From contig CAVRXD010000037.1 in the NCBI GenBank assembly GCA_963725065.1, positions 9,075-73,074 on the forward strand: a DNA stretch of 64,000 nt, in the 5' to 3' direction. A program made the translations under genes and the position numbers. This document shows, one piece after another, positions 25,918 to 35,123 of this stretch. This DNA is from VAZQ01 sp963725065 (GTDB taxonomy: Bacteria; Pseudomonadota; Alphaproteobacteria; Rhizobiales; Xanthobacteraceae). How positions within the stretch are numbered: position 1 is the stretch's first letter; every line of letters begins with the position of its first letter. The notes under the pieces were generated by a model. That model searched no databases, was not told where the DNA came from, and worked only from the letters and a program-made list of their open reading frames with translations.

Positions 25918-27141
25918 TCAGGCGTGCGCGACCCGCCTTCCCGGCCGCATGAGCAGCCAAAACGCGATCAACACATTGACCAAGTTCCACATCAGGCCAT
26001 TGGCAAACGCCACCTGGTAGGAACCAGTGAGATCGAAGATCACGCCCGACATCCAGCCGCCGAACGCCATCCCGAACAACGTCGCCATCAGCACGAGGCC
26101 CAGCCGCGTGCCGGCCTCCTGCGGGGAAAAATATTCGCGCACGATGATGGCATACATCGGCACGATGCCGCCCTGGAACAGACCGAACAGTGCCGAGATC
26201 ACATAGAGCGATGCCAGGCCGTCGAACAGCAGATAGAGAAACAGCGCCACGCCCTGCAGTGCCGAACTCAGCAGCAGCGTCGCCACGCCGCCGATGCGGT
26301 CGGCGACGAAACCCGAGGCGATGCGGCTGACCATGCCGAAGCCCAGCATCAGGGACAGCATTTCGGCGCCACGCGCCACGCCGTAGCCGAGATCGCCGCA
26401 ATAGGCGACGATGTGGACCTGCGGCATCGCCATGGCGACGCAGCAGGACAGGCCGGCGAGGCACAGCACGGCCTGCAGCGCGTTGGGAGAAATGCCCAGG
26501 CCGCGCCGGGCGCCGGCGCCCAACGAGCCAACCGGTTCGATATCCTGCATCGGCGCGCGGCGACGCAACGCCAGCAAGAGCGGCAGCGTCGCAAGGCCGC
26601 AGAACACGCCGACGCCGATATGTGTTGCCCGCCAGCCGTCGCTGGCGATGAAATGATGCAGGATGGGCGGCCAGATGGTGCCGCCGAGATAGTTGCCGCA
26701 GGCCACGATGGCGACGGCAATGCCGCGCCGGCGCGTGAACCATTGCGAGGTGTCCGCGATCAACGGCCCGAACGTCGCAGACGCGCCGATACCGATGACG
26801 ATGTGCAGCAGCGCAAACGAGATCAGGTTGGGAGCAAACCCTGCGCCGATGTAGCCGACACTCAGGGCAAGCTCGCCGCACACCACCGGCGCCAGGATGC
26901 CCAGCCGATCGGACAATCGGCCCATCGCCACGCCCCCGAACGCGAAGCCCATCATGGCGAGCGTGAACGGCAGTGATGCATCCGCCCGCGCGACGCCGAA
27001 CTCCGCCTGCACAGCCGGCAGCACCACCGGCACCGACCACATCCCGACGCTGCCGACGGCGCCGAGCACGACGGCGGCAACAAGCCGCCACCAGGCGAAG
27101 GGCGATTCGACCCCGGCGTGAATGGTACCGGACCTGAGCAT
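25918..27141 (-). CDS. MFS transporter (OFA/monocarboxylate-like)
   Basis: The 407 residues carry 12 hydrophobic segments. The MFS loop signature between TM2 and TM3 is visible as FGGVAMGRLSDRLGILAP and its counterpart between TM8 and TM9 as FVADRIGGVATLL. The architecture resembles the oxalate/formate and monocarboxylate branches. It sits head to head with the cupin gene at 27433, with about 290 bp between, which probably holds both promoters. Confidence 0.87.
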   Translation of the reverse strand: MLRSGTIHAGVESPFAWWRLVAAVVLGAVGSVGMWSVPVVLPAVQAEFGVARADASLPFTLAMMGFAFGGVAMGRLSDRLGILAPVVCGELALSVGYIGAGFAPNLISFALLHIVIGIGASATFGPLIADTSQWFTRRRGIAVAIVACGNYLGGTIWPPILHHFIASDGWRATHIGVGVFCGLATLPLLLALRRRAPMQDIEPVGSLGAGARRGLGISPNALQAVLCLAGLSCCVAMAMPQVHIVAYCGDLGYGVARGAEMLSLMLGFGMVSRIASGFVADRIGGVATLLLSSALQGVALFLYLLFDGLASLYVISALFGLFQGGIVPMYAIIVREYFSPQEAGTRLGLVLMATLFGMAFGGWMSGVIFDLTGSYQVAFANGLMWNLVNVLIAFWLLMRPGRRVAHA

Positions 27142-27432
27142 CTGCGCTTTGAGCGTTCCTAGGGCTTATTCGTGGTTTCTTGTCCAGCTCACGATCGAAC
27201 CGATCTTGTCGAGCTGTCCTCGCAAGACTTCCTTGCCAACTACGCACAGCGCACGCAACAGCAATCGGGGCCGAAAGCGCGCGGGCGCTCGCATGGCTGG
27301 TGCGCATACTGCCGCGGTTGCGCGGGGCTTGTCCGAACACGGCTCTGCCGTGATACGTTCCTCGCGCGCGCCAGCGCGAGCGCGCCGAACGGACGTGACG
27401 TCCATCGCGACAACGACAGGGGGGAAGCACGT

Positions 27433-27978
27433 ATGCCTGCAGCTAATGATATCCGACGCGTGGTCACCACCCACGACGCGAGCGGCAAGGCGATTGTCGG
27501 GTTCGACAATGTCGCGCCCCAGACCGGGGGCGAAGCCGAGCTGGGTGTCAAAGTGTTCAACCTCTGGGTCACGGACGCGACACCCGCCGATATCTCGGGC
27601 AAGACCGACGCCGCCACCCGCAAGGTCGGCATTCCGCCGCCGCCCAACGGCTCGATCTTCCGAATCGTCGAATTCCATCCGACCCCGAAAGCGGACGACC
27701 TCGATCCGAACTTCCTCGCCAAGATCGCGGGCCATGACGGCCCGGCGGCCACCAGTCCCGCGGCCAAGCCCGCGCGACACCCCGGCATGCATCGCACCCG
27801 CAGCATCGACTACGCCATCGTGCTTTCAGGCGAGATCGACATGCTGCTGGATGATTCCGATGTCCATCTTAAGGCAGGCGACGTGCTGGTGCAGCAGGGC
27901 ACCATTCACGCCTGGGTCAATCGCGGCAAGGAGCCGTGTCGCATCGCATTCATCCTCATCGATGCCAAGGACATTTGA
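27433..27978 (+). CDS. cupin domain protein
   Basis: This 181-residue protein starts at ATG 27433, with GGGGGAAG just upstream. A cupin barrel occupies the C-terminal half: HRTRSIDYAIVLSGEIDM and LKAGDVLVQQGTIHAWVNRG. The N-terminal half (VVTTHDASGKAIVGFDNVAP) is typical of a group of cupins found with aromatic or amide catabolic genes. One His of the usual metal set appears in HRTRS and one in TIHAWVN. It leads the plus-strand catabolic run 27.4-32.4 kb. Confidence 0.82.
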   Translation: MPAANDIRRVVTTHDASGKAIVGFDNVAPQTGGEAELGVKVFNLWVTDATPADISGKTDAATRKVGIPPPPNGSIFRIVEFHPTPKADDLDPNFLAKIAGHDGPAATSPAAKPARHPGMHRTRSIDYAIVLSGEIDMLLDDSDVHLKAGDVLVQQGTIHAWVNRGKEPCRIAFILIDAKDI

Positions 27979-28028
27979 CGCGAGCTGCTGATCTATTTTT
28001 GACGAGCTTCCATGCTGCCATCGAGGAC

Positions 28029-29846
28029 ATGATGAAGAAGACGACGACCGATCGCGCCTTTCAGCTCTCGCTCTCCGGCCAGCGGGCGCCGGTCGATTAC
28101 GATCGCGCCCCCACCTACGTCGGCATGATCGCGGAAAAGGACGTCCTCGTGCCCATGCGCGACGGCGTCAAGATCGCGGCCGACGTCTACCGTCCGGAAA
28201 CGACGGAAAAGCTCCCGGCCCTGCTGGCCTTCTCGATTCACAACAAGGACCTGCAGGGTCCCGAACTGGCCCAGGCCTCACTCACCCATCCGGCCTGGTC
28301 GATGCTGTGGACCGGTCCGGCGGAAGCGGGCGATACGCGCTTCTTCGTCGGCCGCGGCTACGTCCACGTGATCGGCAACCCGCGCGGCGTCGGCAAGTCG
28401 GAGGCCGGTGGCTCGCGCGCATTCGACAGCTACGACCTGATCGAATGGATCGCGGCGCAGCCCTGGTGCGACGGCAATGTCGGCATGGTCGGCATTTCAG
28501 GTTTCGGCGCCGAGCAGCTCATGGCCGCGAAGCTGCAGCCGCCCCATCTCAAGGCGATCTTTCCGTTCGATCCACGCGGCGCATACGGCGATGCCGGCGG
28601 TTTTCGCGACGAATATCCCGGCGGCGTCATCCACCTGTTCCGGTTTCTGCTGCAGGTCTATGCGTCGGCTCATCAGCAGAAGGGGCAGCCGAAGGCGTTG
28701 CCGCCCGAGCGGGAAAAGCTCTGGCAGGAAGCGATCGCCAATCCCGACTTCAAGATGTACCCGCACGTCTACAACGTGCTCGCGCTCAAGGGACAACATT
28801 TCCCGGCGTATTTCGACATCCTCGTCGACCCCTACGACAAGGAAGAAGCGGTCAAGAAGAGCGAGACCGAGTTTTCCAAGATCAAGGTCCCGACCTATAC
28901 CGGCTCGGGTTGGTACGGCTACACCTACAAGACTCATCTCGTGGGCGCGCAGAACTGGTTTCGCTCCCTCGACGCGCCGCACAAGAAGCTACTGCTCGCA
29001 GGCCCCGCCCATCTCGATCGTCCGGTCAAGGCGTTCCACAACGAAATGCTGCGGTGGTACGACCAATGGCTCAAGGGCATCGACACGGGAATCCTAAACG
29101 ATCCGCCGGTGCGGTTCTGGGTGATGGGCGCCAATGAATGGCGCAGCGGCAGCGACTGGCCGTTGCCGGAGACGCAGTGGATCAAGTTCTATCTCCGGGG
29201 CTGGGAGCGTTTGACCACCGAGGCGTTTGTCGCCGCGAGTGCCGACGATGACCAGGCTCCGGACGCCTTCGCGCAAATGCCGGCGAGCCAGACCAACCGG
29301 ATCCAGAAGCTGCGCTACCTGAGCGAGCCGCTGGCCGAAGACGTCACCATCGCGGGGCCGAGCGTGCTCAACCTTTTCGCTTCGATCGACCAGGACGATA
29401 CCAACTGGATCGTCATCCTGAAGGACGTGGGGCCGGACGTGGGCGTGCAGACCGCCCGCGAAGGCGAGCGCGATGTCACACCCGGCCTGTACGAACGCGA
29501 GCTCACGCGCGGCTGGCTCAAGGCGTCCCACCGCGCCGTCGATCCGGCGAGGTCCCTGCCCGGACGGCCCTGGCATCCGCTCACGCGCGCGGCGCGCCAG
29601 CCGGTCACACCCGGCGAGATCAACGAATACGCCATCGAGATCATGGCGACCGCGAACCAGTTCAAGCGCGGGCACCGCATCTGTGTCGAGATCACGAGCC
29701 TCGACGTCGCCACCGGCGTCGGCAGTGCCACCAACGTCGAATACATCCCGTACCATATCTGCAGCAGCAAGACCGTGCTGCATCGGGTCTATCACGACCC
29801 CGCACATCCCTCGCACCTGCTGCTGCCGGTGATCCCGGAGGCATGA
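28029..29846 (+). CDS. CocE/NonD-family hydrolase (X-Pro dipeptidyl-peptidase S15 type)
   Basis: The 605-residue serine hydrolase has an alpha/beta domain. VPMRDGVKIAADVYRP lies near the N-terminus, the nucleophile Ser in GMVGISGFGAEQL, the acid residue later, and the His in GPAHLDRPV. A helical cap follows, and a C-terminal jelly-roll domain ends HPSHLLLPVIPEA. Known relatives split cocaine esters, glutaryl-amides or Xaa-Pro peptides. I start it at ATG 28029 (28032 is equally good) behind GAGGA. It is about 50 nt after the cupin, so the two are probably cotranscribed. A second family member is at 56380. Confidence 0.88.
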   Translation: MMKKTTTDRAFQLSLSGQRAPVDYDRAPTYVGMIAEKDVLVPMRDGVKIAADVYRPETTEKLPALLAFSIHNKDLQGPELAQASLTHPAWSMLWTGPAEAGDTRFFVGRGYVHVIGNPRGVGKSEAGGSRAFDSYDLIEWIAAQPWCDGNVGMVGISGFGAEQLMAAKLQPPHLKAIFPFDPRGAYGDAGGFRDEYPGGVIHLFRFLLQVYASAHQQKGQPKALPPEREKLWQEAIANPDFKMYPHVYNVLALKGQHFPAYFDILVDPYDKEEAVKKSETEFSKIKVPTYTGSGWYGYTYKTHLVGAQNWFRSLDAPHKKLLLAGPAHLDRPVKAFHNEMLRWYDQWLKGIDTGILNDPPVRFWVMGANEWRSGSDWPLPETQWIKFYLRGWERLTTEAFVAASADDDQAPDAFAQMPASQTNRIQKLRYLSEPLAEDVTIAGPSVLNLFASIDQDDTNWIVILKDVGPDVGVQTAREGERDVTPGLYERELTRGWLKASHRAVDPARSLPGRPWHPLTRAARQPVTPGEINEYAIEIMATANQFKRGHRICVEITSLDVATGVGSATNVEYIPYHICSSKTVLHRVYHDPAHPSHLLLPVIPEA

Positions 29847-29945
29847 GGCGCGCCAGCTCGCTGTGCTATAGCGCGATGGCGCCGGCGTATTGCGCCGACC
29901 GGCAATCTACGGTGCAATGCGATTTACATTTGACGAGGGAGCAGC

Positions 29946-30353
29946 ATGCCCGAGATCACGTTTCACAACCCCGAGGCGCTGGGCAAGCCGCTCGGGCAAT
30001 ACTCGCAGATCACACGCGTCAAGGCCTCCGAATTCCTGTTCATCGCCGGCCAGGTGGCGGCGGAGAAGAGCGGCGCCTGCGTGGGCAAGGACGACTTCGA
30101 CGCGCAATGCCAGCAGGTCTTTGCCAACATCGAGGCGGCGCTCAAATCGCAGGGCGCCGGCTTCGCCAACGTCGTCGAGTTCACGACCTATCTCGTGCAT
30201 TCGCAGGACATCGCAAAATTCATGGCGTTCCGGCTGCGTGAATTTCCGCGCATCTTTCCGAGCGGCGTGTATCCCCCCAACACGCTCCTGATCGTGGATC
30301 GGCTGGTGCAGGAGCCGTTCCTGATCGAGGTGCACACCGTCGCTGCTTTGTAG
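29946..30353 (+). CDS. RidA/YjgF-family protein
   Basis: The 135-residue protein of the RidA/UK114 family has the core FLFIAGQVAAEKSG, QVFANIEAALKSQGAGFANVVEFTTYLV and the closing FPSGVYPPNTLLIVDRLVQEPFLIEVHTVA. The family deaminates reactive enamine/imine intermediates. The key Arg of deaminase-active RidA, usually in the R-x-A-V segment before the end, is not where I expect it (PPNTLLIVDRL), so this may be a non-deaminating subgroup. It lies between the hydrolase and the formamidase, on the same strand. Confidence 0.87.
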   Translation: MPEITFHNPEALGKPLGQYSQITRVKASEFLFIAGQVAAEKSGACVGKDDFDAQCQQVFANIEAALKSQGAGFANVVEFTTYLVHSQDIAKFMAFRLREFPRIFPSGVYPPNTLLIVDRLVQEPFLIEVHTVAAL

Positions 30354-30432
30354 GCCGCGCTGTTCGCCGTGATTGGCGGCCGTTGGAGCGGCCGCCAAAA
30401 CGTGCTGTGTTGCGGCGCTGCCCGTCACTGGA

Positions 30433-31383
30433 ATGAAAAGCATGCCCATTCACCTCGAGCCCGCCCCCGACAACGTCCATTGGGGCTATTTCGACGCACG
30501 TCTCTCTCCCCGGGTTGCGATCGAGAGCGGCGAGCGCGTGACCATCTCGAGCGTGTCGGGCGGTCCCGAGCTGATGCCGGGCCCTCCGCTCGTCGTACCG
30601 CCGGCGCTTCCCGCCATTCATGCGAAGGTGGTGCGCCAGTTGGGGCCGCACATGCTGACCGGTCCGGTGGCCGTCAAAGGCGCCAAGCCCGGGCAGGTGC
30701 TGCAGGTCGACATCGAGTCCATCGATGTGTTGTACGACTGGGGTTACAATTCGGTGCGCCCGCTCGCCGGCGCCTTGCCGGACGACTTTGCCGAGAACCG
30801 GCACATCCACGTGGTTCTCGATCGTGCGCGCAACAGCTGGCGACTGCCGTGGGGCCAGGAGGTTCCGTTGGCGCCGTTCTTCGGCGTCATGGGGACCGCG
30901 CCGCCGCCGGCGTGGGGCATGATCTCGACCGCGCCACCGCGCCGGAACGGCGGCAATCTCGACAATAAAGAGCTCGTTGCCGGCACCACGCTCTATCTCC
31001 CGATCTTCGTCGAGGATGCGCTGTTCTCGGTCGGCGACGGTCATGGCGTGCAAGGCGATGGCGAGGTCTGCATCACTGCGGTCGAGACCGGCCTGACCGG
31101 GACCTTCCGCCTCACCGTGCGCGACGACATGCGCCTGGAATGGCCGATGGCGGAGACGCCGACGCACATGATCACCATGGCGTTCGATCCCGACCTCGAC
31201 GACTGCGTGGTGATTGCGTTGCGTCAAATGCTCGATCTTATCTGCGCGCGCGCCGGGCTCGACCGCTATCAGGCATATTCGCTCGCGAGCCTCACCGCCG
31301 ATCTGCGCGTGACGCAGGTGGTCAACGGCAACAAGGGGATCCACGTGATGATCGACAAGCGGTATCTCACGCGCGCGCGCTGA
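30433..31383 (+). CDS. acetamidase/formamidase family protein
   Basis: This 316-residue protein of the FmdA/AmdA family has the typical segments TGPVAVKGAKPGQVLQVDI, HIHVVLDR, PFFGVMGTAPP, GGNLDNKELVAGTTLYLPI and VGDGHGVQGDGEVC. These enzymes hydrolyse short amides to ammonia and the acid. The starts at 30433 and 30442 are both possible. With RidA upstream and a Bug receptor 64 nt downstream, it suggests uptake and hydrolysis of an amide or amido acid. Confidence 0.9.
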   Translation: MKSMPIHLEPAPDNVHWGYFDARLSPRVAIESGERVTISSVSGGPELMPGPPLVVPPALPAIHAKVVRQLGPHMLTGPVAVKGAKPGQVLQVDIESIDVLYDWGYNSVRPLAGALPDDFAENRHIHVVLDRARNSWRLPWGQEVPLAPFFGVMGTAPPPAWGMISTAPPRRNGGNLDNKELVAGTTLYLPIFVEDALFSVGDGHGVQGDGEVCITAVETGLTGTFRLTVRDDMRLEWPMAETPTHMITMAFDPDLDDCVVIALRQMLDLICARAGLDRYQAYSLASLTADLRVTQVVNGNKGIHVMIDKRYLTRAR

Positions 31384-31447
31384 TGCTACTGACCGCTCCC
31401 GCCATCGCGCTGCGCCGCCGACCACAATCGCGCAAGGGATACGATCG

Positions 31448-32419
31448 ATGATGAGCATCCGCTCGGCTGTTCTCGCAATCGTTGCCGCGATTGCGATCGC
31501 GACGCCCGGCCATGCCGCCGAATGGCCGACGCGCCTGGTGCGCTTCATCGTGCCCTTCACCGCCGGGGGAGCGACCGACGTTCTGACGCGCCTGCTGTGC
31601 CAACGGCTTTCGACCGAGCTCAACGTGCCGTTCATCGTGGAGAACCGGGGCGGCGCCGGCGGCAATGTCGGTGGCGCCGCCGTCGCCAGCGCGCCGAACG
31701 ACGGTTACACCTTCCTGATGGGGGCGCCCGGCGTATTGTCGTACAACAAAGCGCTCTATCGCGAGATGCGGTTCGACCCGGACCGCGAGCTCGAGCCGGT
31801 CTCGCTCTTCGCTCGGCTCCCGAATGTACTGGTGGTCAATCCCGACGTCCCGGCGCGCAACGTCGCGGAACTGGTCGCTTACGCCAAGGCCAATCCCAAC
31901 AAGCTCAACTATGGCGCGATCGGCGCCGGCGCGACGTCATTCCTGTCCGCCGAATTGTTCAAATCGATGGCCGGCGTGGACATCCAGTTCGTGTCCTACA
32001 GCGCCACCACGCTGTCGCTGACCGACCTTATCACCGGACGGATTCAGCTCGTGATCGACAATCTGATATCGTTCCTGCCGGTCATCCGCGACGGGCGGGT
32101 GCGGGCGCTGGGCATGAGCACGGCGGTCCGGTCGCCGCTCCTTCCCGAGCTCCCGACGATCAGCGAAGGCGGCGTGCCCGGATATGAAGCTTCATCGTGG
32201 ATTATGGTCGCGGCGCCCGCAGGGACGCAGCAGACCGTCACGCAATCGCTCGCGGCCGCTATCAGGCGGATCGCCGATACACCGGACTTCCGCGCACGCA
32301 TCGCCGAGCTCGGTGCGGAGCCGGTGGCAGGTACGCCCGCGGAAGCAAAGGCTTTCGTCAAGGAAGAAGCCGCCAAATGGCAGCGCGTCATCGCCCAGAC
32401 CGGCGTGCGCGTGGATTGA
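31448..32419 (+). CDS. Bug/TctC-family periplasmic solute receptor
   Basis: The 323-residue receptor has a signal peptide ending PGHAAEW and the motifs WPTRLVRFIVPFTAGGATDVL, ENRGGAGGNVGGA and NDGYTFLMG. It lacks the Cys pair seen in the receptors at 53-62 kb. It closes the plus-strand run cupin - hydrolase - RidA - formamidase and should bring in the compound those enzymes use. No tctAB is nearby. Confidence 0.88.
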   Translation: MMSIRSAVLAIVAAIAIATPGHAAEWPTRLVRFIVPFTAGGATDVLTRLLCQRLSTELNVPFIVENRGGAGGNVGGAAVASAPNDGYTFLMGAPGVLSYNKALYREMRFDPDRELEPVSLFARLPNVLVVNPDVPARNVAELVAYAKANPNKLNYGAIGAGATSFLSAELFKSMAGVDIQFVSYSATTLSLTDLITGRIQLVIDNLISFLPVIRDGRVRALGMSTAVRSPLLPELPTISEGGVPGYEASSWIMVAAPAGTQQTVTQSLAAAIRRIADTPDFRARIAELGAEPVAGTPAEAKAFVKEEAAKWQRVIAQTGVRVD

Positions 32420-32491
32420 TCGGCGCCTGCGTCAAGAGTTGATCCAGTGCAATGATTAACGGCCGGTCGACCCAGGGCCCAGTGCCCTAGA

Positions 32492-32875
32492 TCACTCGCC
32501 CTGCAGCTTGATCACCTCGACCACTTTGTTGTCCTTCGGGTCCACGATCACCACCTGCTCCGCGGTCAGAAAGTAGCTGTGAGCCTTTACCTGCGGGACC
32601 TTCTGCGCCACTGCGCTCGGCATCGGCTGCGGGCTGACGCCTTGCGGAATGGTTTCGCCGACGGTTGCCTGCACGCTCGCGGGCGTCGTGTCGGTTTTCG
32701 CGTCCTTGACGATTTCCTTGATGGTGTGGCGCTGCTCCAGCGTGAGATTGAGCTTCGGGTTCGTGGGCGCGAGCTCTTGCTGCGGAGGGGTTGCCGGCGG
32801 CGTTTGGGCATGGGCGTTGGTGCCCATGAGCGGCAGCATCAACCCGAGGGCAATGATAAACGGCGCCTTCTGCAT
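32492..32875 (-). CDS. DUF1236 secreted protein
   Basis: The 127-residue protein has a signal peptide ending NAHAQ and a Pro-rich linker. A DUF1236 domain at the C-terminus reads VKAHSYFLTAEQVVIVDPKDNKVVEVI. The domain is typical of Hyphomicrobiales, usually in periplasmic proteins of unknown role. AGGAGG precedes the ATG at 6 nt. It stands alone, with its 3' end facing the Bug receptor. Confidence 0.85.
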   Translation of the reverse strand: MQKAPFIIALGLMLPLMGTNAHAQTPPATPPQQELAPTNPKLNLTLEQRHTIKEIVKDAKTDTTPASVQATVGETIPQGVSPQPMPSAVAQKVPQVKAHSYFLTAEQVVIVDPKDNKVVEVIKLQGE

Positions 32876-33094
32876 CTATTCCTCCTGAATGGGTGCGGAT
32901 GCCGGGGCGATGGCCTGCGTCAGCACGCCTTGCACCTGCGCTCAATCAAAGAGAACTTTTTCCTAGGGAAAAGGTTCCATCGGCAAGCGTGCCTGCGCGC
33001 CGCATATGGTTCTGCCGCAAACGTCCCATATATGCGGTGACGTTGCCGTCGGGTCGACGGAGTTGACGGAGAGGAAGGATCGACTGTTGCCATC

Positions 33095-33562
33095 ATGAGC
33101 AGGGCATTCATCAAAGAGCCGGACGGCGAAGACGCGGTTGCGGAACTGCCGGACCGTCAAATTTCTCTGCATCCCAATCTGGTGACGGCGGAGGGCCTCG
33201 CCCAGATCGAAAATGAGCTCGCGCGCCTGCAGCGCGAGCACGCTGGTGCCCAAGCGGCGGGCGACCGCGTCGCGACCGCGCGGGCGGCGCGCGAGCTGCG
33301 CTATTGGAATGCGCGGCGCGCCAGCGCTCAACTTGCGCCTCCTTGCGAAGACTCGACGCGCGTGCATTTCGGCTCGACCGTGACCATCGTACGCGACGAT
33401 GGACGCCGCCAGACCTTTCGGATCGTCGGCGAAGACGAGGCCGATCCCGCGCGCGGCACGCTCTCGCATGTTTCGCCGGTGGCGCGCGCCTTGTTCGGCA
33501 AAGAAGTCGGCGACACCATTCGGGCCGGACAATCCGATGCGGAGATCGTCGAGATTGTCTGA
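33095..33562 (+). CDS. GreA/GreB-family elongation factor-like protein
   Basis: The 155 residues are the usual size of a Gre factor. An N-terminal helical hairpin (LVTAEGLAQIENELARLQREHA to about residue 75) is followed by the C-terminal FKBP-like domain with VHFGSTVTIVRDDGRRQTFRIVGEDEADPARG and SPVARALFGKEVGD. Gre factors rescue backtracked RNA polymerase. The hairpin tip is shorter and less acidic than in GreA proper, so it may be a regulatory relative. SD GAGAGGAAGG lies upstream. A cold-shock gene follows on the same strand. Confidence 0.85.
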   Translation: MSRAFIKEPDGEDAVAELPDRQISLHPNLVTAEGLAQIENELARLQREHAGAQAAGDRVATARAARELRYWNARRASAQLAPPCEDSTRVHFGSTVTIVRDDGRRQTFRIVGEDEADPARGTLSHVSPVARALFGKEVGDTIRAGQSDAEIVEIV

Positions 33563-33722
33563 GCCGAAATCGCTCGAACAAGGATGGCTTGCGATGCGCA
33601 TCACCAGATCATCGTTGCAAACCGAGGGAACCAGCCCTATATGTCCGACGTTCGAGATTTTGCCTGCCTTGCATCTGCCCCGAAGGGCCTTTCCCAAGAA
33701 CACGCCAAATCCGGATATCGGG

Positions 33723-33742
33723 TCGCACGAATGGTCGTGCGA
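33723..33742 (+). promoter_or_regulatory. hairpin in the cold-shock mRNA leader
   Basis: Perfect 8-bp arms TCGCACGA and TCGTGCGA enclose ATGG. The hairpin ends 21 nt before the AAGGAGG ribosome-binding site of the cold-shock gene. Leaders of csp genes often refold with temperature; that role here is inference. Confidence 0.45.
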
Positions 33743-33775
33743 TCCAACGCGGATGTGCGTTTCAAGGAGGCCAAT

Positions 33776-33985
33776 ATGGCAACAGGTACCGTAAAGTTTT
33801 TCAACTCCCAAAAAGGCTTCGGCTTCATTCAACAGGAGGGAGGCGGCCCTGACGTGTTCGTTCATGTCTCGGCAGTCGAGCGCGCCGGAATGCGCGGCCT
33901 GGTCGAAGGCCAGAAGGTCAGCTTCGACATTGAAGCCGACCGGCGGAGCGGCAAGTCGGCGGCTGCCAATCTGCAGACCGTCTGA
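33776..33985 (+). CDS. cold-shock domain protein (CspA family)
   Basis: The 69-residue single OB-fold protein has both RNA-binding motifs, KGFGFIQQ (RNP1) and VFVHVSAVE (RNP2). It begins MATGTVKFFNSQ at ATG 33776 behind a strong AAGGAGG; an in-frame upstream extension from 33584 lacks similarity and is the mRNA leader. CspA proteins melt RNA structure and bind single-stranded nucleic acid. A good terminator follows 17 nt after the stop. Confidence 0.96.
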   Translation: MATGTVKFFNSQKGFGFIQQEGGGPDVFVHVSAVERAGMRGLVEGQKVSFDIEADRRSGKSAAANLQTV

Positions 33986-34002
33986 CCGACAGCGTAAAGA
34001 TC

Positions 34003-34034
34003 GGCCCGGCGCGAACGCGCCGGGCCTTTTGTTT
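34003..34034 (+). terminator. rho-independent terminator of the cold-shock gene
   Basis: GGCCCGGCGCG and its partner CGCGCCGGGCC form a GC-rich stem with a very small loop, followed by TTTTGTTT. It lies directly downstream of the cold-shock stop, the expected place. Confidence 0.85.
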
Positions 34035-34081
34035 GCGATTGCCGGGCATGGGGAGCGCCCGGACATCGATAGGGTGATGAG

Positions 34082-34306
34082 ATGGCCAAGAAACCCGGAA
34101 CCCGCGCTGAATTCGTGCTGTTCGACGTGTTCTACGAAGACGGCTCACAGCGATCCAACCGCAAGGTGCCGAGCACGGTGCTGGGCGGCCTCGACGGCGA
34201 CGAGCCCGCGCGCGCCATCATCGAGGAGCAAGACCGTGCGATCGCGGAGAAGTCGGGCCTTCCCGCCATCCCGATCAAGAGCGTGCGCCGTTCCGGCGGA
34301 AAATGA
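34082..34306 (+). CDS. small conserved-looking hypothetical protein
   Basis: The 74-residue charged, soluble protein starts MAKKPGTRAEFVLFDVFYEDG and ends with a basic tail SVRRSGGK. It has no signal or membrane segment. The ATG follows GGTGATGAG and the codon use fits its neighbours, so I take it as real. I do not recognise a domain. It stands alone between the cold-shock terminator and the convergent cytochrome gene. Confidence 0.65.
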   Translation: MAKKPGTRAEFVLFDVFYEDGSQRSNRKVPSTVLGGLDGDEPARAIIEEQDRAIAEKSGLPAIPIKSVRRSGGK

Positions 34307-34383
34307 CCGCCTGACGGTGCGGCGGAATCAGATCGGTTGGACGCAGCCAAAGCTTCGGCCGACGACGGTTCACGTCGCCGGCT

Positions 34384-34902
34384 TCAGGGCTTCGCCGTCC
34401 AGGCCTTGAAGTCCGCATCCGACACGCTCGGCAACTTCTTGACGAACGCGACGATGGTCCAGATTTCCTGGTCGGGCACCTCGATGAGACCGAAGCTCGG
34501 CATGCCGGTCATGTTGATGCCATGCTTGATCACCCAGAACAGTTGGGCGGGCGAGAGCTGGTCGGCGAGCTCCTTGAGATCGGGCGGGTCCGGCCGCAAG
34601 CCTTCGGAGAACTTCGCCCAGTTCACGCCGGGCCCGCCGTGACAATTCACGCAGCCGCGCTCGGAAAAAGCGCGTGCTCCCGCCTGCACAGTGGCCGGAT
34701 TGTCGAGCGACGTTGGCGGGCTGTCCTTCGCATGCTGCGCCACCGAGGCCTGTCGAACTTTGACGAGGGCCCATTTCACGATTGCGGGCTCCTCGGCGGT
34801 GCCGGCCACGTTGTAATAGCCGCCGAAGAAGTAGACCGCGGAGGCGATCCCGACCAGGATCGCGAGGAGGCCGATGATTGCGAGTGTTTTCAATGTTGCC
34901 AT
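34384..34902 (-). CDS. membrane-anchored monohaem cytochrome c
   Basis: The 172 residues comprise an N-terminal membrane anchor (LKTLAIIGLLAILVGIASAVYFFGG), a linker, and one class I cytochrome c domain. The haem site is CVNCHG (about residue 91) and the likely distal Met lies in GINMTGMPSFG. The start at ATG 34902 follows GGGAG; upstream in-frame residues are unconvincing. It probably passes electrons between a periplasmic dehydrogenase and an oxidase. The PQQ dehydrogenase at 39.5 kb is a possible but not adjacent partner. Confidence 0.88.
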   Translation of the reverse strand: MATLKTLAIIGLLAILVGIASAVYFFGGYYNVAGTAEEPAIVKWALVKVRQASVAQHAKDSPPTSLDNPATVQAGARAFSERGCVNCHGGPGVNWAKFSEGLRPDPPDLKELADQLSPAQLFWVIKHGINMTGMPSFGLIEVPDQEIWTIVAFVKKLPSVSDADFKAWTAKP

Positions 34903-35123
34903 GGACACATCTCCCGGGGTGAAGCCGGTCGTCGCATCGTAGCGCCGCGAGCGTAAAAAGAAACGGCGGTTTGGTCCGCCCCCTCCTTCGGAACCTCCCC
35001 TTACCGGGCGCGGACCAACGGTGCCGGCTATGACAACGCAGAGAGCAGCTGTCTTCCGATCCACAATCCGCTAGGCTGCCATTCTCCCCGCGCAGGGCGG
35101 GCACATCCAGGGAGGAAGTGACA

